Part shown: positions 1 through 7,780 of the stretch, one piece after another
Layout of the letters: each line of letters starts with the position of its first letter
How positions within the stretch are numbered: position 1 is the first letter of the stretch
DNA from: Alkalihalobacillus sp. LMS39
GTDB taxonomy: Bacteria; Bacillota; Bacilli; Bacillales; Bacillaceae_F
Length of the DNA: 64,000 bases
NCBI RefSeq assembly: GCF_022812285.1
Contig: NZ_CP093300.1
Coordinates: 2,232,001-2,296,000 of the forward strand
Direction of reading: 5' to 3'
Translations under genes and position numbers: made by a program
The notes under the pieces: model-generated
Told to the model about the DNA's origin: nothing
The model's database searches: none
The model's input: only the letters and a program-made list of their open reading frames with translations

Positions 1-32
1 TGGACGAGTTCAATTTCTTTTTTTCTCATCAT
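1..32 (-). CDS. 5' end of an unidentified c-di-GMP riboswitch-controlled gene (cut by window edge)
   Basis: Only the first ten codons are present: two consecutive ATG codons followed by a lysine-rich start, MMRKKEIELV. A very strong ribosome site (AAAAAGGAGGG on the minus strand, 36-46) precedes the ATG at 32-30. The gene runs off the left edge, so its function cannot be read. Its leader carries a c-di-GMP-I aptamer, so its product is probably c-di-GMP-responsive (motility, adhesion, matrix or signalling), but that is inference from the riboswitch class only. Confidence 0.6.
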   Translation of the reverse strand, partial: MMRKKEIELV

Positions 33-36
33 TATC

Positions 37-82
37 CCTCCTTTTTAAAATGGCCGTATGAAAATAAAAGGAGTTTTTCATA
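37..82 (-). promoter_or_regulatory. Expression platform: anti-Shine-Dalgarno switch
   Basis: Read on the minus strand, the Shine-Dalgarno AAAAAGGAGG (46-37) is complementary to CUCCUUUUA (73-65) just upstream. That anti-SD lies in the loop of an alternative perfect 8-bp hairpin, TATGAAAA (82-75) with TTTTCATA (64-57). The two pairings look mutually exclusive, which suggests translational control. I see no U-tract terminator between aptamer and start codon. Pairings are read directly; which state the ligand favours is not determined. Confidence 0.55.
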
Positions 83-152
83 GGCAGCTGGCTGGCATGG
101 GTTTCCCTGTAGCCCCTTTAGTTTTGCGTCCTTTCTTTTCAGAAAGTTTGCC
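83..152 (-). promoter_or_regulatory. Cyclic-di-GMP-I (GEMM-I) riboswitch aptamer
   Basis: The minus strand reads GGCAAAC, then a stem capped by a GAAA-type loop (CUUUCUGAAAAGAAAG), then the hallmark GACGCAAA, then GGGGCUA, a second hairpin and closing GCCAG..CUGCC. This is the conserved order of the GEMM-I aptamer. The second hairpin is short and the usual GGUAGCC is degenerate (AUGCCAGCC). It sits in the leader of the gene starting at 32. The plus-strand reading frames across it are coincidental. Confidence 0.82.
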
Positions 153-164
153 GTTTCTATTACT

Positions 165-173
165 ATTATACCA
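165..173 (-). promoter_or_regulatory. Extended -10 promoter element for the riboswitch transcript
   Basis: The minus strand reads TGGTATAAT, an extended -10, ending about 12 nt before the aptamer begins. Transcription would start right at the aptamer, as expected for a riboswitch leader. No good -35 hexamer is evident. Confidence 0.5.
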
Positions 174-249
174 TAAAAAAACACTAAGCAGGAATAAAGT
201 TTTAGTATTAAAGTTTCTGTTTTTAGATGAAAGCAGCGGTGATTTCTTA

Positions 250-376
250 CGGACATATCATTCAATATGTAAAAGAAAAGGGAGCTTTCCCCATACTAAC
301 TGACATCTGCTCCGCTAAAATCAAGAAGATAGTGTTTTCCGGTCCAGTTTTTACGAAATAGAGAAACAGATGTCCG
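250..376 (-). repeat. Palindromic repeat family 1, copy A (degenerate)
   Basis: Read on the minus strand this has GCGGACATCTG near 376-366, GCGGAGCAGATGTC near 314-301 and ATGATATGTCCGTAAG near 263-248. These match units 1, 3 and 4 of the better-preserved copies at about 16852 and 36639. Unit 2 is hardly recognisable. No coding gene is supported here. Confidence 0.6.
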
Positions 377-381
377 CAACG

Positions 382-410
382 AAAAAAAGAGCATGAATAA
401 ACATACTCTT
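382..410 (-). terminator. Intrinsic terminator of the DUF2512 gene
   Basis: On the minus strand AAGAGTATG - TTTATT - CATGCTCTT forms a stem with one G-U pair, followed directly by TTTTTTT. It lies 10 nt beyond the stop of the gene at 420-785. Confidence 0.7.
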
Positions 411-419
411 TCATACTTG

Positions 420-785
420 TTATTTTATCGGACGAGGTTTTATTGCTCGGCCTGATTGAATTAACCATAAATGTTGTAACACCTCAGTAATGGATAACAC
501 TAACGCTGTTAACATGGCTCCACTTAACATGACGTATGAGGTAGGGAAAAGAATAAGGGATAAGAAAAAAGTAAGAATCGTGATGGCGACAAAGTCAGCG
601 ACTGTACTTATCCAAAGCGTTCCTTTTTTCAAAATAAAAAGTTCAATTATATGGGCACTAACGGCAAGAAGAAGCCCAACAACTATCGGCTGAAATAAAT
701 TCGCATAATACACTTGTGGGAAGATGAAAGAGCTCAAAATAACAAATGTAGGAAATACAAACAATTTTACAACGAGTCCAAGCAT
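420..785 (-). CDS. DUF2512 family four-helix membrane protein
   Basis: A 121-residue hydrophobic protein with about four membrane segments (residues about 1-20, 28-48, 58-82 and 86-108) and a basic C-terminus (RAIKPRPIK). Size, spacing and the HIIELFILKKGTLW..ADF stretch fit the Bacillus DUF2512 family (YndM-like), whose function is unknown. Two ATGs are available (791 and 785). AGGAGG lies directly against the first and about 7 nt from the second, so I choose 785. It is monocistronic with its own terminator. The family call is from memory of the pattern and fairly secure; a role in sporulation or the envelope is only a guess. Confidence 0.75.
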   Translation of the reverse strand: MLGLVVKLFVFPTFVILSSFIFPQVYYANLFQPIVVGLLLAVSAHIIELFILKKGTLWISTVADFVAITILTFFLSLILFPTSYVMLSGAMLTALVLSITEVLQHLWLIQSGRAIKPRPIK

Positions 786-960
786 AGTCATTCCTCCTAT
801 ATCTCATTACATATATGTATTGTTTACAAATGAAGGGGGAATTATGCAAGAATTACGTGTGCGTTCACCCTGTAATGTAAGAAAGTGTTTTAACATTCAT
901 TCCATTCTGATAAAATGAGAAGGAATAGATGTTATTAATCCAAGAAAGTGAGAGATCCGT

Positions 961-1137
961 ATGGGACAACAGGAAGATATAATGAAAGCTATTACTTCGC
1001 ATATGGTGAATCAACATCAGAAAAATGAAAGTCCAGAACAAGGAGAAGAATATCGACGCAATCAGTCACTTAAACTTAATCTGGAAATCCACTATAATGG
1101 AGATGCGAAACCGTTACTACGTTTGAAAAATGAATAG
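961..1137 (+). CDS. Small hydrophilic protein, 58 residues, unknown
   Basis: An ATG-initiated frame of 58 residues beginning MGQQEDIMKAI and ending AKPLLRLKNE. It is charged and Gln/Asn-rich, with no signal peptide or membrane segment. A weak purine-rich stretch (AAAGTGAGAG) precedes the start and a strong terminator follows 12 nt after the stop, so it looks like a complete one-gene unit. I do not recognise a family. It could be a sporulation-associated or small cytoplasmic regulatory protein, but nothing in the sequence shows this. Confidence 0.55.
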   Translation: MGQQEDIMKAITSHMVNQHQKNESPEQGEEYRRNQSLKLNLEIHYNGDAKPLLRLKNE

Positions 1138-1148
1138 GATAAAATAAA

Positions 1149-1186
1149 AGCACTGAAAAAGCACTCACTTTATCAGTGCTTTTTTA
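1149..1186 (+). terminator. Intrinsic terminator after the 58-residue gene
   Basis: AGCACTGA and TCAGTGCT form an 8-bp stem followed by TTTTTT, 12 nt after the stop codon at 1137. Confidence 0.8.
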
Positions 1187-1203
1187 TGTATACGACCATG
1201 TGT

Positions 1204-1252
1204 AAAGGCGATTAAAAAATAGGAGGGAGCCTCCTTTTTGATCGCCTTTTTT
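1204..1252 (+). terminator. Second strong hairpin terminator
   Basis: AAAGGCGAT (1204-1212) pairs with ATCGCCTTT (1241-1249), with an inner AGGAGG/CCTCCT stem, followed by TTTT. It insulates the carotenoid operon from upstream transcription. The reason for two successive terminators is not obvious. Confidence 0.75.
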
Positions 1253-1335
1253 GCATTAAAGCTTCGATACAAGCTTGAAAAGATGTTCAGTAAATCTTTA
1301 TTGTTGCATTTTTGTTATACATGAGGTTAAATGTA

Positions 1336-1365
1336 TTGTATAACTATTGTATAAGTTAAGTATAA
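1336..1365 (+). promoter_or_regulatory. Promoter region of carotenoid operon 1 with 11-bp phased TTGTATAA repeats
   Basis: TTGTATAA occurs at 1336-1343 and 1347-1354, with a weaker AAGTATAA at 1358-1365: an exact 11-bp period. The same doublet with the same period lies at 10380-10398 in the promoter region of the opposing carotenoid operon. The units resemble -10 boxes, so this may be overlapping promoters, operators, or both. Confidence 0.45.
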
Positions 1366-1385
1366 CATTTTTAGGGGAGTTCAAC

Positions 1386-2882
1386 ATGAAAAACAAGTCA
1401 GTCATTATTATTGGTTCTGGGCCCGGAGGTTTATCAACAGCAATGTTGCTTGCAAGTCAAGGTTTTGATGTAAATGTTTATGAAAAGCGGTCACAAGTTG
1501 GAGGAAGAACGAGTTCAATACAATTGGGAGAGTTTCAATTTGACCGAGGTCCAACGTTTCTAAGCATGCCTCATATTTTAGAAGAATTATTTACAGCGGC
1601 TAACAGAAACATGGATGACTATCTTGACTTAATTCAAGTTGAACCGATGTATGATCTCCTATTTGATGATGTTCGTTTTACACCTTCCAGCGATCGCGAA
1701 CAAACAAAAAGGAAAATAGATGAATTATTTCCTGGTAGCAGTGAAGGGTATGTCCGCTTTATGGAAGATACAGAAAAGAAAATGGAAAAACTTTTACCAC
1801 TTTTACAAAATCGCTTTGATTCTATATTTGATTATGCTCGTTTACGAACGTTTCGAGCGTTGCCGTATTTATCATTAGGAAAAACACTATATGATGTACT
1901 CGGTGACTATTTTGATGACGAAAGATTAAAGCTCTCGTTTACGTTTCAATCCAAATATTTAGGAATGTCACCGTGGGAATGTCCAGGTGCGTTTAGCATT
2001 TTATCTTATATGGAACATAAGTACGGAATTTTTCATCCAAGAGGTGGGTTAAATCAAATTCCAAAAGCGCTCGAGAAGGTAACAAAAGAATATGGTGGTC
2101 AAGTTCATTTAAATTGTGGTGTTGATAAATTACTAGTTAAAAATAAAAAAGTAGTTGGTGTACTGTTAGAAAATGGGGAACAAGCTTTTGCTGATGAAGT
2201 CATTATTAATGCTGATTTTGCCTATGCAATGGAACGGTTACTTTCTCGTGATGATGTTAAACGGTTTAAAAAAGAAAAGCTAGAAAGAAAAGAGTATTCT
2301 TGTTCAACATTTATGATTTACCTTGGAATGGATTCAACCTTTGAGCTACCTCACCATACAGTTTTATTTGCAAATGATTATAAAAAAAATGTAGAAGAAA
2401 TTATTGATAAAAAAGTATTGTCCTTAGATCCTTCCATTTATGTTCAATATGCACAAGCGTCAGATGATACTATGGCTCCAGCGGGAAAGTCTACTTTATA
2501 TATATTAGCCCCAGTTCCAAATAATTATAGTTTGCTAGATTGGGAGGAAAAAAAAGAAGAGTTTCGTAACTTAGTCTTATCACAAGTGGAATCGAAATTA
2601 ACTCTTTCATTACGAAATCATATTGAAGAAGAGTTGGTCATCACCCCAATGGAATGGGAATCGTCATTACATGTGTACAAAGGAGCCACGTTTAATTTAT
2701 CGCATCACCTTCGACAAATGATGTATTTCCGCCCACATAATAAATTTCAAGACCTTGACCATTGTTGGTTAGTTGGTGGTGGCACTCACCCAGGAAGCGG
2801 ATTACCAACGATATTTGAATCGGCAAAAATCACGTCCTCTATGATTATAAATAAATATAAAGTAAGGAGGGGGATTCAATGA
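1386..2882 (+). CDS. crtN: CrtN-type C30 carotenoid desaturase/oxidase (paralogue 1)
   Basis: A 498-residue flavoprotein of the CrtI/CrtN phytoene desaturase family. An N-terminal dinucleotide fold shows GSGPGGLS (about residues 11-18) and a second acidic strand end with EKRSQVGGR. The C-terminal family signature reads VGGGTHPGSGLPTIFESAK, followed by a short basic tail. Such enzymes desaturate 4,4'-diapophytoene or oxidise later C30 intermediates at the membrane. ATG 1386 follows AGGGGAG; an upstream in-frame extension to 1347 lacks a ribosome site. Its stop overlaps the next start (ATGA at 2879-2882), so the genes are translationally coupled. Three paralogues occur in this locus; which does the first desaturation and which a later step cannot be settled by eye. 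A CrtNc-like role is possible. Confidence 0.82.
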   Translation: MKNKSVIIIGSGPGGLSTAMLLASQGFDVNVYEKRSQVGGRTSSIQLGEFQFDRGPTFLSMPHILEELFTAANRNMDDYLDLIQVEPMYDLLFDDVRFTPSSDREQTKRKIDELFPGSSEGYVRFMEDTEKKMEKLLPLLQNRFDSIFDYARLRTFRALPYLSLGKTLYDVLGDYFDDERLKLSFTFQSKYLGMSPWECPGAFSILSYMEHKYGIFHPRGGLNQIPKALEKVTKEYGGQVHLNCGVDKLLVKNKKVVGVLLENGEQAFADEVIINADFAYAMERLLSRDDVKRFKKEKLERKEYSCSTFMIYLGMDSTFELPHHTVLFANDYKKNVEEIIDKKVLSLDPSIYVQYAQASDDTMAPAGKSTLYILAPVPNNYSLLDWEEKKEEFRNLVLSQVESKLTLSLRNHIEEELVITPMEWESSLHVYKGATFNLSHHLRQMMYFRPHNKFQDLDHCWLVGGGTHPGSGLPTIFESAKITSSMIINKYKVRRGIQ

Positions 2883-4345
2883 AAACAGCAATTATTGGTG
2901 GGGGAATCGGGGGATTAATTAGCGGTTTATATGCGCAGAAACGTGGGGAAGATGTGACGATTTTTGAAAAAGAGTCAAAAGTTGGTGGTAGATTATCGTT
3001 TATAGAAAAAGATGGGTACCGAGTGGATAAAGGTCCAACGATCGTCCTGTTACCACAAATGATAAAAGATATTCTTGAAGAAGTTGGCATAACCGAGAAT
3101 CAAGTGGAGTTTATTCAAATTGACCCATTGTATAAAATCAATTATTCTGACGGGTCCTATTTCTTTAAATGGAGTAACATCAATGAACAAATGAAAGAAA
3201 TTCAACGAAAGTTTCCTGGAGAAGAAGAAGGTTTTCCGCGTTATTTAAACGAGATGAAAGAACGATTTTCAAAAGGAAAGCAAGCATTTCTTGATAAGTC
3301 ATTTGAACGTAAATCTCAATTTTGGACAGTGAAAAACATTCAGACATTGTGGCAATTACGGGCATATGAAACCGTACAACAACAAATGAAACGTTATTTC
3401 CTATCTCCTAAGCTTCAAGAAGCCTTTTCATTTCAAACTTTATATATTGGTGGGGCACCTTTTCGCTCTCCAGCGATGTATTCTTTAGTACCTTATAGTG
3501 AACATGTTCATGGGATCTGGTATGTGAAAGGTGGTTATGCAAGTTTAATTGAAGTTCTGATCGAAAAGATAAAGGAACATCCAACGATTTCGATCCGAAC
3601 GAACACCGAAATCAAAAAAATCATCGTGGAAAAAAATCGTTGCACAGCAATTCAAACAAAGGGGAATGAGGATATTCGCGTTGATCATGTTATCGTAAAT
3701 GGTGATTTTCCCCTTATGGAACAACTTGTAGAACAGAAAAGCAAGAAGCCCTATATCCCCTCGTCAGGTTGTCTATTAATTTATTTAGGCCTTAACAAAG
3801 TTTATCAAGATGCAAATGTACACCAATATTTTATGAGTGATTCATTTAGTGAAAGTATGGAAGATGTTTTTGTTTATAAACGATTACCAAAGCACCCTTG
3901 CATTTATACTTTTCATCCGTCTGTTATAGATTCAAGCCTAGCCCCAGAAGGAAAAGGAGTAATGTATATCCTTGTTCCTGTTCCTTCATCAAGTTCGGTT
4001 GATTGGAACAATATTGACTCTTATGTTGACCTTCTGTTAGAAGAAGTGGAAAGTCGTGGCTTTCCTCAGTTACGTGAGGCCATTGAATGGAAAGTGATTC
4101 GTACACCAGAACAGGCAAAAAAGGAAGGCTTGTATGAAGGTGGAAGTTTCGGCATTGCTCCGACTCTTTTGCAGTCAGGTGTGTTCCGTCCACAATTAAA
4201 GCCTTTTCGCTATGAGAATGTGTATGCTGTTGGGGCTAGTGTTCATCCAGGTGGTGGAATACCGATTGTCATGCAAGGAGCCAAATTGCTAAACGAATAC
4301 AGGAAAGGAAGTGATTCATTTGATGAGCATCGAGCAAGCGTATGA
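2879..4345 (+). CDS. crtN: CrtN-type diapophytoene desaturase (paralogue 2)
   Basis: A 488-residue FAD-dependent desaturase. GGGIGGLISG at residues 7-16 and FEKESKVGGR near residue 30 form the FAD site. The central FSFQTLYIGGAPFRSPAMYS segment closely resembles my memory of staphylococcal CrtN, as does the C-terminal GASVHPGGGIPIVMQGAK. This makes it the best candidate for the enzyme converting 4,4'-diapophytoene to diaponeurosporene or diapolycopene. It overlaps its upstream neighbour by 4 nt, and crtM begins inside its last codons, giving a tightly packed three-gene operon. The assignment among paralogues is inference. Confidence 0.84.
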   Translation: MKTAIIGGGIGGLISGLYAQKRGEDVTIFEKESKVGGRLSFIEKDGYRVDKGPTIVLLPQMIKDILEEVGITENQVEFIQIDPLYKINYSDGSYFFKWSNINEQMKEIQRKFPGEEEGFPRYLNEMKERFSKGKQAFLDKSFERKSQFWTVKNIQTLWQLRAYETVQQQMKRYFLSPKLQEAFSFQTLYIGGAPFRSPAMYSLVPYSEHVHGIWYVKGGYASLIEVLIEKIKEHPTISIRTNTEIKKIIVEKNRCTAIQTKGNEDIRVDHVIVNGDFPLMEQLVEQKSKKPYIPSSGCLLIYLGLNKVYQDANVHQYFMSDSFSESMEDVFVYKRLPKHPCIYTFHPSVIDSSLAPEGKGVMYILVPVPSSSSVDWNNIDSYVDLLLEEVESRGFPQLREAIEWKVIRTPEQAKKEGLYEGGSFGIAPTLLQSGVFRPQLKPFRYENVYAVGASVHPGGGIPIVMQGAKLLNEYRKGSDSFDEHRASV

Positions 4346-5174
4346 ATACTGTCAGGAAATTATAGAAACTCATTCTAAAACTTTTGCAACCGCTTTTTCC
4401 ATTTTGCCAACACAAAAAAGAAAAGCAGTTTGGGCGGTTTATGCTTTTTGTAGAACCGTCGATGATATAGTGGATGAAGAAAATGGAACGAGGCAAGGCT
4501 TAGATCAATTTGAAAACGAGTGCCAGCGTTTTTTTAAAGGGGAGTTATTAGAACACCCAATATGGATTGCTTTGGATGATGTGCGAAGACACTTTCTTTT
4601 AGATGAACAACCTTTTTTAGATATGATTAAAGGTCAGAAAATGGACTATATGAAGCATCGATATGAAACATTAGCTGAGCTTGAACATTATTCCTATCAT
4701 GTCGCTAGTACAGTAGGGTTAATGCTATTACCAATATTAGCTCCACATGAAGAAGAGAAGTTGAAAGAAGGAGCGGTTGCATTAGGTTTAGCGATGCAGT
4801 TGACGAATATATTACGAGATGTTGGTGAAGACCTTCAAAAAGGAAGGGTGTATCTTCCAAAAGAAATACTTGATGAACATCATTATTCGTATATAGATTT
4901 AATGAAGCAGAACATTAATCTTGATTTTATTGCGGTTTGGGAGTCCGTAGCATTGCGCGCGGAAAAATGGTATGAAAAAGCATCTTCAACAATATCCCAT
5001 TATCCTCCTGATGCAAGAATACCTGTATATGCCTCGTTAACATTCTACCGTGAAATTCTGATGGCAGTAAGAAGAAATGGTTATAACGTATTTGAAAAAC
5101 GAGCAGTATTAACTAAAACAGAACGGGATCGTTTGTTATTTCAATTGCATGAATCATTACATGTAGTAGTATAA
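4323..5174 (+). CDS. crtM: 4,4'-diapophytoene synthase (dehydrosqualene synthase)
   Basis: A 283-residue trans-isoprenyl diphosphate synthase that condenses two farnesyl diphosphates head-to-head to give the C30 carotenoid backbone. Both aspartate-rich Mg-diphosphate motifs are intact: DDIVDE (about residue 50) and NILRDVGED (about residue 165), with HSKTF near the N-terminus and AVYAFCRTVDD typical of CrtM. ATG 4323 is preferred, with AGGAAG about 10 nt upstream; GTG 4311 is an alternative but sits too close to that site. It overlaps the end of the preceding desaturase by 23 nt. It is the last gene of the plus-strand carotenoid operon. Confidence 0.9.
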   Translation: MSIEQAYEYCQEIIETHSKTFATAFSILPTQKRKAVWAVYAFCRTVDDIVDEENGTRQGLDQFENECQRFFKGELLEHPIWIALDDVRRHFLLDEQPFLDMIKGQKMDYMKHRYETLAELEHYSYHVASTVGLMLLPILAPHEEEKLKEGAVALGLAMQLTNILRDVGEDLQKGRVYLPKEILDEHHYSYIDLMKQNINLDFIAVWESVALRAEKWYEKASSTISHYPPDARIPVYASLTFYREILMAVRRNGYNVFEKRAVLTKTERDRLLFQLHESLHVVV

Positions 5175-5189
5175 ATTTTTGATTAGTAG

Positions 5190-5336
5190 CCAGAATGCGG
5201 CTCTCCGACCTCGCTACCGGGATGGGGGGCACGCTTTCCGCAGGCGGGCGTTGAACTAACCGGCTGTGACGGTGGATTTCAACTTGCCCTTCACGTCCTG
5301 CAGGAGTCGGCCCTCCCATCCCGTCCGCTTTTTCTA
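5190..5336. repeat. GC-rich intergenic element with inverted ends
   Basis: A sharp GC-rich island in AT-rich surroundings. GGGATGGG near 5219 is complementary to CCCATCCC near 5318, with the internal segments CGCTTTCCGCAGGCGGGCG and ACGTCCTGCAGGAGT. It has no reading frame of merit. Similar GC-rich intergenic repeats occur in Bacillus genomes as I remember them. Only one copy is visible here, so repeat status is inferred. Confidence 0.45.
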
Positions 5337-5428
5337 GTGGATATAAGAAGGTGGCTTCTCCTGTAATAAAGACAGATGCTCCGTTTTTTTCTATAATATA
5401 AGTGAAAAAAGGACAGGGGTGAATAGGT

Positions 5429-6150
5429 GATGATTTCAAAAAAAGTTGGAAGATAAGCGAATGCAAATGGAGATGGTCTGGATTGAAACACTAGTTCCAG
5501 AAGACCATCTTGTTCATAAACTAAATCATGCGATTGAGTTTGATTTCATTTAGGATCTCGTGAAAGATCTGTATTCTTCTGATAAAGGTCGCCCTAGTAT
5601 TGCCCCTGTCGTGTTAGTAAAAATGGTGTTCATTCAATACATATTTGGCATAGGAGCGATGCGTCAAACGATCAAAGAAATAGAAACAAACGTCGCTTAT
5701 CGATGGTTTTTAGGCTTTGGATTGGATGATAAGATCCCGCACTTCTCTACGTTCGGAAAGAACTATGCTCGTCGCTGTAGATGCTGGATACAAAACGCCA
5801 AGTATTGCGAAGAAGCTTCAAGAAGAAGGGACAAGAGCGGTCATGCCTTACAAACGACCCATGACTCCTCCAGGCTATTTCCGAAAGCACGAGTTTGTCT
5901 ATGATGAATACTACGATTGTTACGTTGGACGAACCTAAAGGGTCTCGAAAAAAATTCATTGCAGGCGATGCTTGTTTTTGCTGCCATGAACCTGAAAAAA
6001 TTGGCCACATGGCACTGGAGGAACACTAAACCGACAGTGCCATCGCCGAAAAATCAATACAGAAAAACAAAAACGCCTTTGAGCATCATTTCTCAAAGGC
6101 GTTTTGTCTACGGTCTGAAAGAAGAAGGAGATTTTATCTCTCTTCTTCTT
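5429..6150 (+). pseudogene. Decayed IS1182-family transposase with internal deletions
   Basis: The fragments line up in order with an IS1182-type transposase. The N-terminal part has EDHLVHKL and then, after an in-frame TAG at 5551-5553, DLVKDLYSSDKGRPSI, VVLVKMVFIQYIFGI and HFSTFGKNYARR. Near 5765 the frame shifts directly to a middle-region fragment, VDAGYKTPSIAKKL ... YVYDEYYDCY-like. After about 5940 only the C-terminal MNLKKLATW segment and a short tail remain. At least two internal deletions, a stop and a frame change make it nonfunctional. It sits between the two convergent carotenoid operons. I cannot identify the terminal inverted repeats. Confidence 0.8.
6070..6105. terminator. Hairpin AAACGCCTTTGAG / CTCAAAGGCGTTTT inside the IS remnant
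   Basis: A long perfect stem ending in TTTT within the transposase C-terminal remnant. Nearly the same stem sequence serves as a terminator at 24622-24656, which suggests either reuse or a common origin. Confidence 0.6.
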
Positions 6151-6155
6151 TTTTT
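6119..6155 (+). terminator. Terminator at the end of the IS remnant
   Basis: GAAGAAGGAGAT and ATCTCTCTTCTTC pair, followed by a run of seven Ts. The family 2 repeat begins immediately after this T-run. Confidence 0.7.
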
Positions 6156-6159
6156 ATAA

Positions 6160-6326
6160 GAGAAAATTTTTGGTCAAGCAGCGAAGCTTTGAAAGCTTAT
6201 TCAAGAAGAGCGAAGGCTGCGCACCTGCGCGTTTCACCCCAAGAAGAGCACTTGTGGTTCACTGTCAAAAGCGGGCAGGGCTCCGCACTTCGCTTGAAAC
6301 GAAAAGACGCTCCGCGTTTTTCTTAA
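6160..6326 (+). repeat. Repeat family 2, copy 1 (long form)
   Basis: Contains the family landmarks in order: ATTTTTGGT, the palindrome AAGCTTTGAAAGCTT, AAGAGCGAAGGCTGCGCACC, CACCCCAAGAAGAGCAC, AAGCGGGCAGGGCTCCGCAC, and the terminal hairpin AAAAGACGCTCCGCGTTTTT. Its right end contributes the stop codon region of the convergent oxidase gene (stop at 6323-6325). Confidence 0.85.
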
Positions 6327-7780
6327 ATAAGTGCTGCAACATTTTGTCCACTTAACACGACAAGTGGTGAGCCCCCACCAGGATGTGTTGTTCCTCCTGT
6401 AAAATATAAATTTGCAATTTCCGTTGATTTATTTTGCGGACGAAAAAACGCTCCTTTAAATGAGTTGGAAGAGGGACCATAAAGAGCCCCTTTGTATGAA
6501 AGGAAATCATTTGCTATTTGTGTTTGTGATATTGTTTTCTCATATGCAATATGAGGTTTTAAGTCAAATCCATATTTCTTAAGTCTTTTATAGATTTTTT
6601 CTTTATACTCATCTTTTGAAAAAGAAGCTTCTTTATTTGATAAAGCGGGAGCATTGACTAAAATAAATAAATTATCTCCATCTGGTGATTGCTTTTTTTC
6701 CGTATAAGAAGAATTGCTAATATAAATAGTTGGGTCCAGTGGCAATTGTGCTTGGTTAAATAATTGGTCGAATTCTTCTTTGTAATTCGAACTGAAAAAA
6801 ACTTGGTGATGAATTAGTCCCTCTAGACGTTTGCGTAATCCAACTAATAGAACGAATGCTGAAATGGAAGGAGAAATTGCTGCAATTTTTTTATTCGAAT
6901 AGAAACGCCGATTTTCTTCATGAACTAATGAAGGGTATGATTTCAAGATATCACCATTTAAAATGATGATATCACCTTGAATAAATTCATCATATTCTGT
7001 CATGACGCCAACGGCTTTTTTATGTTTAATTACAATTTCTTTTATAATGGAATTCGCTCTTAATGTTGCTCCAAGTTCTTGAGCTCTCTTCACAAAACCA
7101 TTGGCAATTTGGACATTTCCACCTTTTGTGAAATAAACGCCTTCGTTTAATTCGAGATGAGCAATCATTGCAAACGTTGCCGGAGCCAAATAGGGTGATG
7201 AGCCGATATAAGTGGCATAACGATTAAAAGATTGTTGTAAAAAAGGATGATGAAAATAAGTTTGATGAAACTTGTCTAGTGATTGAAATGGTTTCACTTT
7301 TAAAAAAGCTTGGAGTAAAGAAGGCCGTGAAAAGCTTTTCCAGGATGTCGATGCTTGCCTAAGAAAATGGGTATATGATGTATGGTAAAATTGGCGCACC
7401 TTTTGTAAATATTTCGGATAGTGGTTTGCACTATAACGACAAAAGTGTTCCATTTGCTCGATCATGTTTTTTTGATTCGTGGACATTGTAAACGTTGACC
7501 CATCATAAAAATGGTTTTTTGTGTGGGAAGTGAGTTTATGAAATTGAAAATAATCGTCTGGATTAACATGTGTTTGCAAAAGGACATCTTGGAAAACATG
7601 AGGCATTGTAATCGTATTCGGCCCAAAATCAAACTGATAAGTCTCGAAAGAAAAAGGTTTTAACTTTCCACCGAAATGGCTATTCTTTTCAAATAATGTA
7701 ACATCATACCCTTTAAAAGCTAATGATATTGCAGCAGAAAGTCCACCTAAGCCACCGCCAATGATGAGGACTGTTTTCAT
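6323..7780 (-). CDS. CrtP/CrtOx-type C30 carotenoid oxidase
   Basis: A 485-residue FAD enzyme of the CrtN/CrtP family. IGGGLGGLSAA near the N-terminus and FEKNSHFGGK form the nucleotide-binding fold. YIGSSPYLAPATFAM and the C-terminal YGPSSNS ... YFTGGTTHPGGGSPLVVLSG resemble staphylococcal CrtP (diaponeurosporene oxidase) more than CrtN. It would oxidise a terminal methyl of the C30 chain towards an aldehyde or acid, creating the site used by the neighbouring glycosyltransferase. ATG 7780 overlaps the upstream stop (ATGA) with GGAAGG before it; the longer frame to 7801 is not needed. It is the last gene of the minus-strand carotenoid operon. Confidence 0.83.
   Translation of the reverse strand: MKTVLIIGGGLGGLSAAISLAFKGYDVTLFEKNSHFGGKLKPFSFETYQFDFGPNTITMPHVFQDVLLQTHVNPDDYFQFHKLTSHTKNHFYDGSTFTMSTNQKNMIEQMEHFCRYSANHYPKYLQKVRQFYHTSYTHFLRQASTSWKSFSRPSLLQAFLKVKPFQSLDKFHQTYFHHPFLQQSFNRYATYIGSSPYLAPATFAMIAHLELNEGVYFTKGGNVQIANGFVKRAQELGATLRANSIIKEIVIKHKKAVGVMTEYDEFIQGDIIILNGDILKSYPSLVHEENRRFYSNKKIAAISPSISAFVLLVGLRKRLEGLIHHQVFFSSNYKEEFDQLFNQAQLPLDPTIYISNSSYTEKKQSPDGDNLFILVNAPALSNKEASFSKDEYKEKIYKRLKKYGFDLKPHIAYEKTISQTQIANDFLSYKGALYGPSSNSFKGAFFRPQNKSTEIANLYFTGGTTHPGGGSPLVVLSGQNVAALI

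Noticed and set aside
58-303. Open frames over the left-edge region on both strands
   Set aside because: They cover the c-di-GMP aptamer, its promoter and palindromic repeat A; no ribosome sites and no protein-like composition.
6170-6355. Arg/Ser-rich 61-codon frame
   Set aside because: Encoded by a family 2 repeat; equivalent frames appear in other copies with stops and frame changes, so it is not a conserved protein.
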